Of a stretch of DNA of 64,000 bases, positions 44,701-51,656 are shown in pieces. Source of the DNA: Euryarchaeota archaeon (GTDB taxonomy: Archaea; Thermoplasmatota; SW-10-69-26; JACQPN01). The notes beneath the pieces are model-generated. The model worked only from the letters and a program-made list of their open reading frames with translations, did not search any database and was not told the DNA's origin. The position numbers and the translations under genes are program-made. Position 1 is the stretch's first letter; each line of letters begins with the position of its first letter. The stretch lies in assembly GCA_016207515.1 (NCBI GenBank), contig JACQPN010000023.1, positions 1 to 64,000 of the forward strand, read 5' to 3'.

Positions 44701-45176
44701 GCGGACGAAAGCTCCCCAAATGCACTCTGTCGGAGCATCTCGGCGGTTCCAACTTCGGCGGCGAGAAGTTCGACTTCTGCCGCGACATGGGGATGTTCTG
44801 CCTGGAAGCGGCTCAATGCCGCTCGTTCCCTTGGACTTGGGACGAGCCCGAAGCTTTCGAAGAACCGGGCCCACCCTCCGCCGGACGGGATGGGAGAGGC
44901 GAAAGGTTCCGTGGAGCGCATCGACGCGAGAAGTTCTGAAGCGCTGGCGGGGATGTGGCCGATGGAAGGTTCTCCTGATAGCCAACCCCCGACGAGACGG
45001 TGAACCGCATCGGAACGCGCGTCAGGCGCAAAGGCGCCAGAGGTGCCGGGGAATTCAGGCGAGTTCAAAGGTGAGTTCGGGCCAAGAATGCTGAGCGTGT
45101 CCGCGGCCGTTGACGGAACGATGAGAAGCAACGCGAGCACAAGTGCCCGGAAGCCTGGTTTTTGGCTTGGCCTCAC
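35742..45176 (-). CDS. Giant secreted protein with D-x-x-G-x-D-x-Y repeats
   Basis: A 3,144-residue exported protein. A signal peptide (FRALVLALLLIVPSTAAD) is followed by a mostly helical region (about 30-530). About 26 repeats, near 545-1580, each hold a core like IDLGGNDTYRS, FLDASGDDKYRA or LLDLGGDDFYMA, spaced roughly 30-45 residues. Two acidic DxDxDG-type segments interrupt them (about 782-825 and 1100-1128). Fibronectin-III-like domains follow (about 1840-2060, 2440-2530 and 2810-3000). A final hydrophobic helix, MLTFPLAALALALFQ, ends in RRRRYHR, a membrane anchor. N-glycosylation sequons are frequent. The start is GTG with GAGGGG about 7 bases upstream. It is the last gene of the MoxR operon, 68 bp after the 906-residue protein. 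Confidence 0.85.
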   Translation of the reverse strand: MRPSQKPGFRALVLALLLIVPSTAADTLSILGPNSPLNSPEFPGTSGAFAPDARSDAVHRLVGGWLSGEPSIGHIPASASELLASMRSTEPFASPIPSGGGWARFFESFGLVPSPRERAALSRFQAEHPHVAAEVELLAAEVGTAEMLRQSAFGELSSAEKARLPVIAVILASNRASEIGANDQRALEKINWDAMIEGASRIVLAAERAEKTLPTAAALDDLLARNALLTHGGTEDIDAASILRKLATTLDSQAKPMALPSSTAARGVIERSTTDFLARPGLPADLARPLSILLVDLGPVIDGSPEADRAFINAIAQNLPQLTRAGYNLSVAPHGLLVQLGGEKRPSENLAATGLSQPAMLLEDLVGPTGKAPEASFIEGLSRLHTALEIPLSSQDVKKADQVSTQLGPTLSASLGRLMAAQARYQETLGPGAALPSLVVELRRQTDPIIEGSGPLTMEDLRVLHESAEAESAWQEALAKNTGAVLEAAMAVREAASGSETYPGSTTTSSSAGEIIFNQAGVLILGSGDNTLTENQFPSTPILLIDLGGNDTYEISLAGVSQPEPDVRTPVGTNATRTSVAIDLGGNDTYRSPRPFTLGAAQGGPGAPALAIFLDAEGKDAYFANEAALGWGSDGVGIAIDASGDDDYAVTIGGLGGAGTTESHALAAGIFLDASGDDKYRAPKGFAHLFGGKAGSQLTLAAFTDLAGRDAYLGPCNSDVSIPCFATPRGESPETGVLVFWDADGNNSYPQRRTGPDPPPEAYDGKRFYVVQDGPPDGTPMDSDGDRIPDDLDGGPDRRDGLAKDSDGDGTFDGIEALARTDPGDSQDYAVPVGSLFSTPGQLPEGGFLLNLPSLVAIGLPGPTTYRHSYALSIDLGLADKDTYRNATAVDGYAVDLGGNDTYAPLDPSRGIASSTKSASVLLDLGGDDFYMANSSSLAHANGPLALAILLDVAGDDRYDSPRGNSTGYASQGGMAAFLDLDGDDRYYSPSQGFVGGPSIPATAIFLDAKGNDVYHRNVSTQYGEIDRYQGNVEWNLTVPTGHVETAIAAFLDLGGKDKYLVRRHDTNLTLDVSNEKNDQLRIRPLDSYTGGAIAVRLDTELAQNDADKDGSLDATETFAATDAHDPDEAPVNGRGFLLNVPRLGMAVGDMEPTSWSEGPEYALAVDLGGDDHYGNRAGSSTPVFPTALALDLVGDDTYHYTRNSTLHKEAVSRLTGIQGTLDLKESALFGGAQGAGILGIGVLSDRGGVNRFILNVTFEGCVNCTGEVAAFGAGQGAGLLGIGVLSVFGGGAGSTFEAMANVSLAPNENASGFARTHAQGAGIMGVGILASERPLLDDSYELRSSATGGLGQDMATSGQGYGLAGVGMLLDNGGDNAFTADRLAQATVDADAGAGPFERAPPSVFLTALGAGAGSAGVLLLPGIGDDRLQATRQSQAYAGGRGLALLLDLEGDDYRTLLPPTGVAGHGQAAAADGGLALLFDHRGNDRYVANGSRVQAFSSGGTALLVDLSGVDSYKALDLGQSAVANLTSTEPGFAFFLDKSGNDEYSVGGRGWGHASGASSSVGSAVFGDLGGIDSYVGNPPGRLGLPGYPSNAPRSGNDWGWQLGAGSTLRGTGIDENRPSGAAKLLLEAASPAAGTRLEARLPSGTPPTGALERTILLHSRLEAGSAGLSPSLIDRAEYYFDDVFLGTGSPSGSEFILAWPTETRDENGYPSYPDGRHTVDAMLYPRVGTPTALDATGERAAADGEPFPASASFDLDNPPVARAPDLPIEFSTRGPVRVNLTVDRDLESGTCPACDDFLYLSAGQDEWIADLSGIGPWNVTTNFTPAAGEIPTVARASGADRVYLYWNPPTSSADAVSGYLINRASGAGTVAPIGFLDARAHRDALGKLRYVDEPPASPATYRVDTVRRANDTYVIAIGTQFPVTLDHERPGPATGLQALGAESAVRLVWREAPGASQYVVNRTRNSDGANASFQAVNVTTFVDSSAAPDENYTYSVLAYSATGASTTIPAPTAVARASPGHNVTLLLRSAEEEGDREDLVLFDNASFGGAQRHTFDLSLDQETLTDGAYYIVTTTVDGKARVSFPAITNVTLDGTPPNTQRGFPRFVGSRFLNGTGALTLPFSVVDDGVGLAETTAFLKRNGTEWTRYATTSWTDPPNQGAVTRGNASIPLVGISDGAEFELSIVSRDRVGNVEGMRDEKPWPISSNSMEDGFLDMMEVGNWTQHILDLTAPTGVSQDLETVVTPGTSVDLWTLVSESGAGLARVEGVIGAERVPLYPWENDQFVGLWVAKGTGEFSVNIEMTDHADNVGVVRAGIVTVDPDPPVFESLVVSFPDARTAGRAGEKLTIRAVITDGLSALGSLDAQADVSGFSTLETVGLAWDGGSYVARDIVVDRLSGTVGSEVAVSAVDKAGNVATKVATVIVSDRPVPMSAPVIAGVGPDWILINWTTQEVGYGRIDYGIGPQLKSKSGLEGPGLKHSIRLSALEPETEYFLRAVTVTSSGIETVSGIVTASTTDALTVTVHPISGVPFTNGTTVVDVTIRRYDGRETPATADLYVQGPRGPARIIASTNGSGDDLVRLDFASLRDGNYTLMAKGQASDGHGESAPIGLVLDRTAPLLRLTGDTVLLSGKPTFVVVEERGSGFDLENSTWTIEGQPCAPFVEPDRMGCLVPSLDRDGAVKMEVKVADRAGNVNTLRAKVLLDGAAPTFGRVSIVGAEGRTKLLPGADARLELEVNDFTTERVWTNLSSLGGDENTSLRHLGGQRYEVTFKVPTHQEDGMIEITVSAVDASNRISEARAIGHVDGTPPHMSNVETIAAGYTWVSLGLVTNEPTTAILRAAGPVGPQTVESKARGIQHTLRVEGLSPGFAVKGIVTVSDEAGNDITAPVTLHTVPDVVPPSPIEGLFVEDVGDGVLRVRWDAARDDVGIRGYRITRIVSSTTSSNLPLATETWAIDRIPSGTAATYEVAAEDLGGNFGPTARVEAYAHGLPRLANPTVDPPLGAPGTYEFSVTVQDSSGQVPTLFVYVDEVAVRMKPDGENCTAGCKYRAQVQVGPQTLKSGPHRYSFEAASGPFRVPFPQGTTLIGPIVVADGSAGPGSASALSALNVTPLGLGDMLTFPLAALALALFQRRRRYHR

Positions 45177-45244
45177 CTGGTTTCCCCTCTACCGGACCGT
45201 TTCACGTTGCCATCCGGCCTCATAATCCTACTGGAGGAAAAGTG

Positions 45245-47965
45245 TTAATTCTTGAGTCGTCGCGGTATGAAGGCCGCAAGTATGGCGGTTATGAAGAAAA
45301 CCCCTGCCGGGGGGAACGGGGTTGAATTATTTTTGGGGGCGTCGAGGGACGTGGTGGCGACGTTCCCGACCTCGTCGTGGGCTAGTAGCACTATGACTCG
45401 CCACGATGGCGGCGGAGCAAACGTGGCCGCAAAGACCCCCGACCCTTGACTTTTTAGGGCGATCTCGACCGGGCCATCGTCCGTTTCGAATCGGGCTGTC
45501 ACACTTGACGCTCCCAAGACGCGGGCTTTCAATCCGAGGCGCCCATCCGGTTCTGGTATGATGTCGACCGACTCGAACGTCGGCGGCCGACTGTCGAAAC
45601 GAAGGCTCCAACTCGACTCCCAGGTCTGCCCATCGAGGCTTGTTGCGCGAAGGCGGAGCAGGTGCGCCCCGTCGCTCCATCCCACTGTAGAGATCTCGTA
45701 TGGGAATGGCAGAGCCTGGAAACCCCCGCCGGCATCGAACTCGGCGCGTCGCGTCGTACCCTCCACCACTTCTGCCATTCTCAGCACGACCGGCCCTACG
45801 GCACCGTTGTCGACGAAGTTCACAGGTCGGAAACCGTCGTAGACGTTGCTCGAAACCACCCACGTAACGTTTGTGGATCTGATGTTGGCGTGGCGGCTAG
45901 AATCCACCGCGATGAAGGTAAGGAAGTAATCCCCGGCCGTGGTCGGCCTGTAGCTCACCGTATACGTTCCTGGAGAGTCCGGTCGTTCGCCCAAGATCCG
46001 AACGACCCGCGACCCGTCTGGAGCTTGTATGACGAGACTCGCGTTCGCCACTCCAGTCGCGTCCTCGATTTTCACCTCGAAAAGGACGTCAATGGCCACT
46101 CGCGAGGCGGTCTTGGGCGAGAGGACCTGAATCGTCGGTGCTTCGGTGTCGTTTATGCGCACGAAAAAAGACGCATTTGCATTGAACCGGGCTCGGTTTG
46201 CAACCTCGGCCACGAGCGAGGCGTTGACGGCCTGTTTTCCCGGGAACTTGGGGATATCGATGTCGATTGGAAGTGCGTACGTCCCTCCTGCCGGCACCGT
46301 GGCAAACCAATCGGCCGAAAGCCACGATTCCGTCGAGCGTAGATGCAGGATCATCTCCTCGGCGCGGTCGCCTCCGTTCTCTACGGCGATGCCTCCGTCG
46401 GTTCCCTGAAGCACCAGGTGGCCGCCGGGCACGACCTCGATCGTTTCGGGCGTGTGGAGTTTGATCGAAGGTAACCGCACGTGCACTGCGGTGCTATTGG
46501 CCTCGTTGCCAAGCACGCGGTCTCCCACGGGCGGTGGGATGCGGCCGCTCACCACGTATTGGCCCGAAAGGTTCAACGCTTGGATCCGCCAAACGACCTC
46601 GGTGCGGTTTCCTTCCGACAACGGAGGGACCTCAAGCTCCACGAATTCCACGGAACGCAGGTTGTCGCGTATCTCCGCGAGTAAACGCGTTGTCGGCGTC
46701 GTCATGCGGCCGTGGTTCGAGGCGACGAAACCGATTGCCACCTCATCGCCGTGGTAGATCAAGTCAGGAACGCGGATCTCTGACAATGCGATGTCGGGGC
46801 CGGCGTCGACGAACTCTACGGTCGCGTTTGACACGTAGGTCTCGTCGTAGCTTGCAAGGAGAGGGGCGTTCCAGGACGCGGCCTTGACCTCCACCTTGAG
46901 GCCTGATTCGCTGGACGTTTTGCTTCGACCTATGTCGAGATTCAATGCTCGCTTTTCCCCGGGGTTCAGTTCGACGACCATACTGCCAGCGGGTGGGGTC
47001 TCGGTCGGATAGGACTTGTTTTCCAGCGCTTCGGTCCGGTTGAGGGTCAGGGTCCAACCGGTGGCGGCGGTCCGGTTACTGGCATTCAAGAGAAAAATTT
47101 CGGGTACGTGCCCCACGTTCGCTACCGTAAGGCCGACCTGGAGCCGGTCTCCGGGAAACGCCTGGACCGGCTCGGCCGGACCCGTGACACTGACGGCTCT
47201 GAGGCGGCTTATCGACGTTTCGTTGACGCGTAGGAGCGGTGCGGTTACAGACGCGTTAACTTTCGACTCGATGCTCGAGTTCGCTTGTAAAGTCAGGTGA
47301 AGTGGAGATTCGGACGAGACGTTCTCCGGACGCACGAACAGCACCCCAACGTGGCTTTTGGCGGGCGGTATCGGCGGCAGCGCGGTATTCCGTCCGCTTA
47401 TTCGCCATCCCGTGTTGTTCTCGAAACGCATTGAAGGTGAATCGGGCGCGTTGCCGTTGTTCGTGACCGTATAGCGGAGGAAGTTGACGCTTCCCGGGAG
47501 TACGTCGAGTGAGGTCGGTTTCTCGAAAGTCAACGCTAGGCCGGGATTGTAAATGAAGTCGTCGCGCACGAACGTGTTGTTGGTCGGGTCCGGGTCGCCG
47601 TTTGCCGTTGCTAGCGCGACGAGCCGGACGGGTCCTCGCCGCTCGTATGGGGGCACGAAGCCGATAGTGAAGGTCCGGTTCGAGTCCGGCGGCACCCACA
47701 ACTGGTATCCGACAGCATCGTCCGGCGCGACCGGGCGCCCGTCGCCGAACGTGAAATTCAACGTGACCAAGGCATCGAGGTCGGATGGGTTTCGCACTGT
47801 TGCGGTGAGCTGCGCCGAAACGTTGACGATCAAGCGGCCTCCCACCGTGAGGTCGACGATGCTCACGTCCACGTCGGTGGGAGCCGCCTCTGAGACCGGC
47901 AGAAATGTCACATGAAGCAACATCACAAGAAGGACCGTGGCAGCCGCGTTTGATTTGAATGTCAC
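45245..47965 (-). CDS. Large secreted protein with CARDB-type domains
   Basis: A 906-residue exported protein. The signal peptide is AAATVLLVMLLHVTFLPVSEA. The first domain (about 30-150) looks like CARDB: INVSAQLTATVRNPSDLD-type strands and TANGDPDPTNNTFVRDDF. Further Ig-like or CARDB-like modules continue to about residue 870, including VGLTVANVGHVPEIFLLN. The protein ends in a hydrophobic helix (FFITAILAAFIP) and RRLKN, a membrane anchor. It starts with GTG overlapping the stop of the upstream membrane gene (GTGA). The topology puts nearly the whole protein outside the cell. Confidence 0.82.
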   Translation of the reverse strand: MTFKSNAAATVLLVMLLHVTFLPVSEAAPTDVDVSIVDLTVGGRLIVNVSAQLTATVRNPSDLDALVTLNFTFGDGRPVAPDDAVGYQLWVPPDSNRTFTIGFVPPYERRGPVRLVALATANGDPDPTNNTFVRDDFIYNPGLALTFEKPTSLDVLPGSVNFLRYTVTNNGNAPDSPSMRFENNTGWRISGRNTALPPIPPAKSHVGVLFVRPENVSSESPLHLTLQANSSIESKVNASVTAPLLRVNETSISRLRAVSVTGPAEPVQAFPGDRLQVGLTVANVGHVPEIFLLNASNRTAATGWTLTLNRTEALENKSYPTETPPAGSMVVELNPGEKRALNLDIGRSKTSSESGLKVEVKAASWNAPLLASYDETYVSNATVEFVDAGPDIALSEIRVPDLIYHGDEVAIGFVASNHGRMTTPTTRLLAEIRDNLRSVEFVELEVPPLSEGNRTEVVWRIQALNLSGQYVVSGRIPPPVGDRVLGNEANSTAVHVRLPSIKLHTPETIEVVPGGHLVLQGTDGGIAVENGGDRAEEMILHLRSTESWLSADWFATVPAGGTYALPIDIDIPKFPGKQAVNASLVAEVANRARFNANASFFVRINDTEAPTIQVLSPKTASRVAIDVLFEVKIEDATGVANASLVIQAPDGSRVVRILGERPDSPGTYTVSYRPTTAGDYFLTFIAVDSSRHANIRSTNVTWVVSSNVYDGFRPVNFVDNGAVGPVVLRMAEVVEGTTRRAEFDAGGGFQALPFPYEISTVGWSDGAHLLRLRATSLDGQTWESSWSLRFDSRPPTFESVDIIPEPDGRLGLKARVLGASSVTARFETDDGPVEIALKSQGSGVFAATFAPPPSWRVIVLLAHDEVGNVATTSLDAPKNNSTPFPPAGVFFITAILAAFIPRRLKN

Positions 47966-48468
47966 GCGGTCTCCTCCACTTCAGCCGGCTTCTCCAGGAG
48001 CCCGGAGAGCGCAATGACTAAGCCGAGGAGGAGGGTTGCAACCGTCACCGCGAACACTGGCGATCGAGCGTCGACTAGGCGCGGCCAGGCGGTTGCCGCC
48101 CCGATCACGACCAACGCGACGAGACCGAGCATGGGGACCATCCGCGCCAGCGGCGATTCCCGGAGGCTTCGTGTGCTCCATTCGAGCGCGACGAGGGTCG
48201 CCAAGACCCACGTGAATGTGCCGAGTAGCGAAGACGAAGTCGGGGCGAACACGATGGCGACGGCCACGGCGGCGAGGGCCACATGCTTTGCTCGCGCGGA
48301 GTCATTGAGAATCCCGTATGCGAGGCCTGCACCAAGGACGAGAGAGCCGAGTAGGGCATGGAGTGAGAAGGGCTCCGGGGGCGACGCGGCTGAGAGGATG
48401 ACCGCCACCAGTGCGACGATGCTGGCCGCCACGCGATTAGGTTGCAACGAGGGATTCCTCCAATCCAC
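47962..48468 (-). CDS. Polytopic membrane protein of the MoxR operon
   Basis: A 168-residue protein with about six hydrophobic helices, among them AASIVALVAVILSAAS, LLGSLVLGAGLAYGIL and TVATLLLGLVIALSGLL, and a short acidic tail (KPAEVEETA). Family not recognised. Its GTG start overlaps the DUF58 gene by 32 bp and its stop overlaps the next start, so it is embedded in the operon. It may be a membrane partner of the DUF58 and MoxR proteins. Confidence 0.75.
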   Translation of the reverse strand: MDWRNPSLQPNRVAASIVALVAVILSAASPPEPFSLHALLGSLVLGAGLAYGILNDSARAKHVALAAVAVAIVFAPTSSSLLGTFTWVLATLVALEWSTRSLRESPLARMVPMLGLVALVVIGAATAWPRLVDARSPVFAVTVATLLLGLVIALSGLLEKPAEVEETA

Positions 48469-49660
48469 TTTTGGACGACCATTCCGCCACCGGGCATCCG
48501 AGGGCCCTGACTTCGGAAAGGACTAGAGTCCGTGAGCCTCCAAGGATGCGCTTCATCTCATCTTCCACATTCTTCCCTTCAGGTGCGGCCGGACTGATGA
48601 CGAGTGGCCGGGCGCCTATCGCGTGGACCAGGTCCAGTGCGGGAAGTAGCGACGGGTCGAGCGTCCCACTCGTCATGAAGTACACCGGGGAGCGGGGTTT
48701 GACGGACGCTACGTGCGCGCGGATCGCCTCGTCAAGGGGCATGTCGCCGCCCGGTTCGACTCGCGCTAACGCGTCCAGCAGTTCGTCCATTCGCGGGTTT
48801 GTGCGTCCGGAGAGGTTACGCGCTTCAGAGGTGACGGCCACTAGCGTCAAATGGTCTTTCATGCGATCGTGATGGGCAACGAGAGAGGCGGCCGCCCGAC
48901 CGTTTCGGACGATCGGGGCGTCGTCGCCGATGCCTATCGTCTCCTTTGCGCGTAGGTCAAGGATCATCAAGACCTTCGAGAAGCTGTCCCGCGAGGGTTG
49001 ATTCACGACCGTGGTACTCGATCGTGCGCTCGCCTTCCAATTGATTCTTCGGATGCTGTCGCCGGGCTGGTATCCGCGTAACGAGAAGAATTCGAAACCG
49101 TCCCCGGGTTTGGAGACGCTGTGAGCCCCCAACGAGATCTCGGGATTGTTCGCCCTCGGTTTGTATTTTCCAAGCGATTGTGCGGCGGGTCGCACGAATA
49201 TCGTCTCATGGCCGGGGACTCCGATCTCCGTCTGGATCAAGTCGAATTGGTCGCGAAGGATCATGTGAAGTGGGCCGACTCGCTTCTTGCCCCACGTGGT
49301 CGCCGTCCACGTAAGCGATTGGACGATCTCTTTTGCCCCTAGGTAGACGTCGAGAGCGCCCCCCGTTGGCGAGGCAAGACCGTCCGAGGTGGTCTCGATG
49401 AGGGTTGCCCTCTTGGCGGCGCTGGACCGGACCCTTAACCTGATCACTTCTTCAAACGATTCGCCTTCGATGAGGTAGGTGCTCTCTATCCGTCGATTCG
49501 CTTTGAGACGGGGTTTTTGCAGCTGTACGAAACCGTAGGCGAAGACCGTCGTGATGGCAAGCGCCCCCATGGCCGCCGCCTCGTTTGCCGTGACGAGAGC
49601 GGCCGCCCAAAATAGCGAAGCTAGGCCTGCTGCGGCGCGTCCACGGTCGGTAAGCCTCAT
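48437..49660 (-). CDS. DUF58 / von Willebrand-like domain membrane protein
   Basis: A 407-residue protein. Two N-terminal hydrophobic helices (AAAGLASLFWAAALVTAN, AAMGALAITTVFAYGF) precede a beta-rich part. The DUF58 signature SLRGYQPGDSIRRINWKASA is near residue 205 and is followed by a von Willebrand A-like domain in which KVLMILDLRAKETIG replaces a canonical DxSxS site. DUF58 proteins are almost always encoded beside MoxR ATPases. The ATG at 49660 overlaps the MoxR stop (ATGA). Confidence 0.88.
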   Translation of the reverse strand: MRLTDRGRAAAGLASLFWAAALVTANEAAAMGALAITTVFAYGFVQLQKPRLKANRRIESTYLIEGESFEEVIRLRVRSSAAKRATLIETTSDGLASPTGGALDVYLGAKEIVQSLTWTATTWGKKRVGPLHMILRDQFDLIQTEIGVPGHETIFVRPAAQSLGKYKPRANNPEISLGAHSVSKPGDGFEFFSLRGYQPGDSIRRINWKASARSSTTVVNQPSRDSFSKVLMILDLRAKETIGIGDDAPIVRNGRAAASLVAHHDRMKDHLTLVAVTSEARNLSGRTNPRMDELLDALARVEPGGDMPLDEAIRAHVASVKPRSPVYFMTSGTLDPSLLPALDLVHAIGARPLVISPAAPEGKNVEDEMKRILGGSRTLVLSEVRALGCPVAEWSSKSGLEESLVAT

Positions 49661-50652
49661 GCCGGCACCGTGAACTTCGGGACCGGTGTGGCCGCGAGAA
49701 TCTCCTTCAAGACGTCTTCCCCCTTGCGACGCGCTAGGCGGGCCTGGGGTGTCAGTATGAGGCGATGGGCCAAGACCGGGGTGACGAGTTCGCGCACGTC
49801 GTCGGCGGTCACATATGGCCGACCCTGGACCGCGGCCCATGAGCGGGCGAGCTTGAACAGGGCGAGGCTACCGCGCGGCGAGGAGCCGGCTTGAAGGTCC
49901 GCGTGTTTTCGTGTCCTGTCCACTATCTCTGCGATGTACGCATAGATCGGTTTTTCCACTCTAACGTGCTCCACGATCTTCGCCATGGACTGCAGCAGTT
50001 CCGGCGAGGCCACGGGTTTCACGTCGAAGGCGTCCTTTCCACGCTGCGCTCTGCGAAGGAGGATCTCCATCTCCTCCTCCTTGTTCGGATACCCCATGCT
50101 CAGTTTGAGCATGAACCGGTCGAGCTGCGCTTCGGGGAGAGGGTAGGTGCCTTCCTGCTCGACGGGATTCTGGGTGGCCATCACCATGAACGGCACGGCA
50201 AGACTATGCGTTGCGCCTTCGATGCTGACTTGTTTCTCGCCCATGGCCTCAAGTAAGGCTGATTGGGTCTTCGGTGAGGCGCGGTTTATCTCGTCGGCGA
50301 GGAGGAAATTGCAGAATATCGGCCCCTTTCTGAGGACGAAAGTCCCCTCGGTCTGATTGTAGATAAAGGTCCCCGTGATGTCTCCTGGAAGCAGGTCCGG
50401 CGTGAATTGGATGCGCCGGAACTCGCAGCCCGAGGCACGGCTCACGGTACTTGCCAGTACTGACTTCGCGAGCCCCGGCATGTCCTCGAACAGGATGTGG
50501 CAACCCTCCGTTATCATGCCCGCCGCCACGAATCGCAAAACCGTCTCCTTGCCGACCATTACTTGTCTCACTTGGGTGAGGATCGATTCTACGCGTTTCT
50601 GCACTAGGGGCGCCATCGTCCGGATGTCCATGCTTTCGCTTTGCTGCGACAT
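49657..50652 (-). CDS. MoxR-family AAA+ ATPase
   Basis: A 331-residue ATPase. The Walker A region reads DMPGLAKSVLAST, in the usual MoxR form; Walker B is NFLLADEINRASPKTQSALLEAM. Sensor 1 falls in MVMATQNPVEQEGTYPLPEAQLDRFM, and the C-terminal lid has SSPRGSLALFKLARSWAA with the sensor 2 Arg. MoxR proteins act as chaperone-like machines that activate or insert metal or membrane-bound complexes, usually with vWA or DUF58 partners. Here the operon partners are very large surface proteins. Confidence 0.95.
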   Translation of the reverse strand: MSQQSESMDIRTMAPLVQKRVESILTQVRQVMVGKETVLRFVAAGMITEGCHILFEDMPGLAKSVLASTVSRASGCEFRRIQFTPDLLPGDITGTFIYNQTEGTFVLRKGPIFCNFLLADEINRASPKTQSALLEAMGEKQVSIEGATHSLAVPFMVMATQNPVEQEGTYPLPEAQLDRFMLKLSMGYPNKEEEMEILLRRAQRGKDAFDVKPVASPELLQSMAKIVEHVRVEKPIYAYIAEIVDRTRKHADLQAGSSPRGSLALFKLARSWAAVQGRPYVTADDVRELVTPVLAHRLILTPQARLARRKGEDVLKEILAATPVPKFTVPA

Positions 50653-50703
50653 TTCTATTTTTCTCCCGCTTCGCGCTGTTGGGACATTTCTATTTGTCTC
50701 CCG
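50648..50703. repeat. Direct repeat at the MoxR gene start
   Basis: Two 21-bp copies (50648-50668 and 50683-50703, one mismatch), offset by 35 bp. They duplicate the sequence around the MoxR start codon. As a result the upstream protein carries IEMSQQ near its C-terminus and MoxR begins MSQQ. Confidence 0.8.
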
Positions 50704-51656
50704 TTTTTTTGCCCTTCAATGATGGTGAGAATACGCGCCGCCGCCGAGGACGCGTCGGTCTTAAGTCGCTCGCGGGCCGCTTGGATGGTGGCCGCGGCTT
50801 CGGTGGCGGCTGCTCTCGCCGAGTGAGGCGGTGGCGTCCAGATGAGGGAGGTCGCGAGTCCGACCACGCCGACCGTGACCGCGATTGCCACTAGCATGTC
50901 AAAGGGGGGAAGTGAAGCGACCGTGACGAGCGATCTTGCGGGGAGTGACCAAGCGGAGAGCATTCTTCCATCCACGATGACCACGACGCCGGCTGCCCTG
51001 CTTCCACTTGCCAAGTCTGAGACGATCTCATCCGGGAGTGCCTCGGGCGACTCCGTCGCGACGACGATGACATTGCCGTCGCCTTCCTTCGCGGCGGCGA
51101 CGAACACGAACGGCCCGCTTGGTTCCCCCGAGTCGAGTCGAGCGTTCCCGTTGGTATCTCTGAAAGAATCCTTGGTCGTTGCCAATAGTGGGACGAACTG
51201 CGTGCTACCATTGAGATTGAGGGCCCGAAGCCCCGAGACCGGGAGGGGCGTGAGCGCCTCGGGCCCGTGTACGAGCGCGGCCGACCCATCGGCGGCGTAA
51301 ATGGCTCCCGGAAACGTTCCGAGGCCCGTCTTCGGCATTTGCCAAATGTCAGACTCCGGGTGAGGAGAGATGAACCAGAGATTGCCTCCTCCTTGGACAT
51401 AGTGCCGTAGAGCGGACTGTTCCGAGGATGATAGCCAACCCGGCAAGACCAATACAACGAGGCTGGGCGCCGTGGAGGTGTGTGAAACTGAGTAAGCGGC
51501 CGTCGAGGACGCTCTCGTGATTTCGTACCCGTTTTTTGCCAGTACCGTTTCCAGCGGCGTTTCCGGTTGAAGCGCAGGTGAAACTTGGACCGTTATCAAA
51601 TACGCACTGATGACGACCGCTGCCAAGGGCAGTCCGATGTGTAGTAACTTGTTCAT
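50655..51656 (-). CDS. DUF4350-like membrane protein
   Basis: A 333-residue protein. An N-terminal helix (LPLAAVVISAYLITVQV) is followed by a soluble domain with SLVVLVLPGWLSSSEQSALRHYVQGGGN, the GATase-like Rossmann pattern of DUF4350, and GDGNVIVVATESPEALPDEI. A second helix (MLVAIAVTVGVVGLATSLIW) lies near residue 255, and a C-terminal cytosolic helix includes AAATIQAARERLKTDASSA. DUF4350 proteins commonly occur with MoxR, DUF58 and DUF4129 genes. The ATG overlaps the stop of the upstream gene (ATGA). Confidence 0.82.
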   Translation of the reverse strand: MNKLLHIGLPLAAVVISAYLITVQVSPALQPETPLETVLAKNGYEITRASSTAAYSVSHTSTAPSLVVLVLPGWLSSSEQSALRHYVQGGGNLWFISPHPESDIWQMPKTGLGTFPGAIYAADGSAALVHGPEALTPLPVSGLRALNLNGSTQFVPLLATTKDSFRDTNGNARLDSGEPSGPFVFVAAAKEGDGNVIVVATESPEALPDEIVSDLASGSRAAGVVVIVDGRMLSAWSLPARSLVTVASLPPFDMLVAIAVTVGVVGLATSLIWTPPPHSARAAATEAAATIQAARERLKTDASSAAARILTIIEGQKNGRQIEMSQQREAGEK

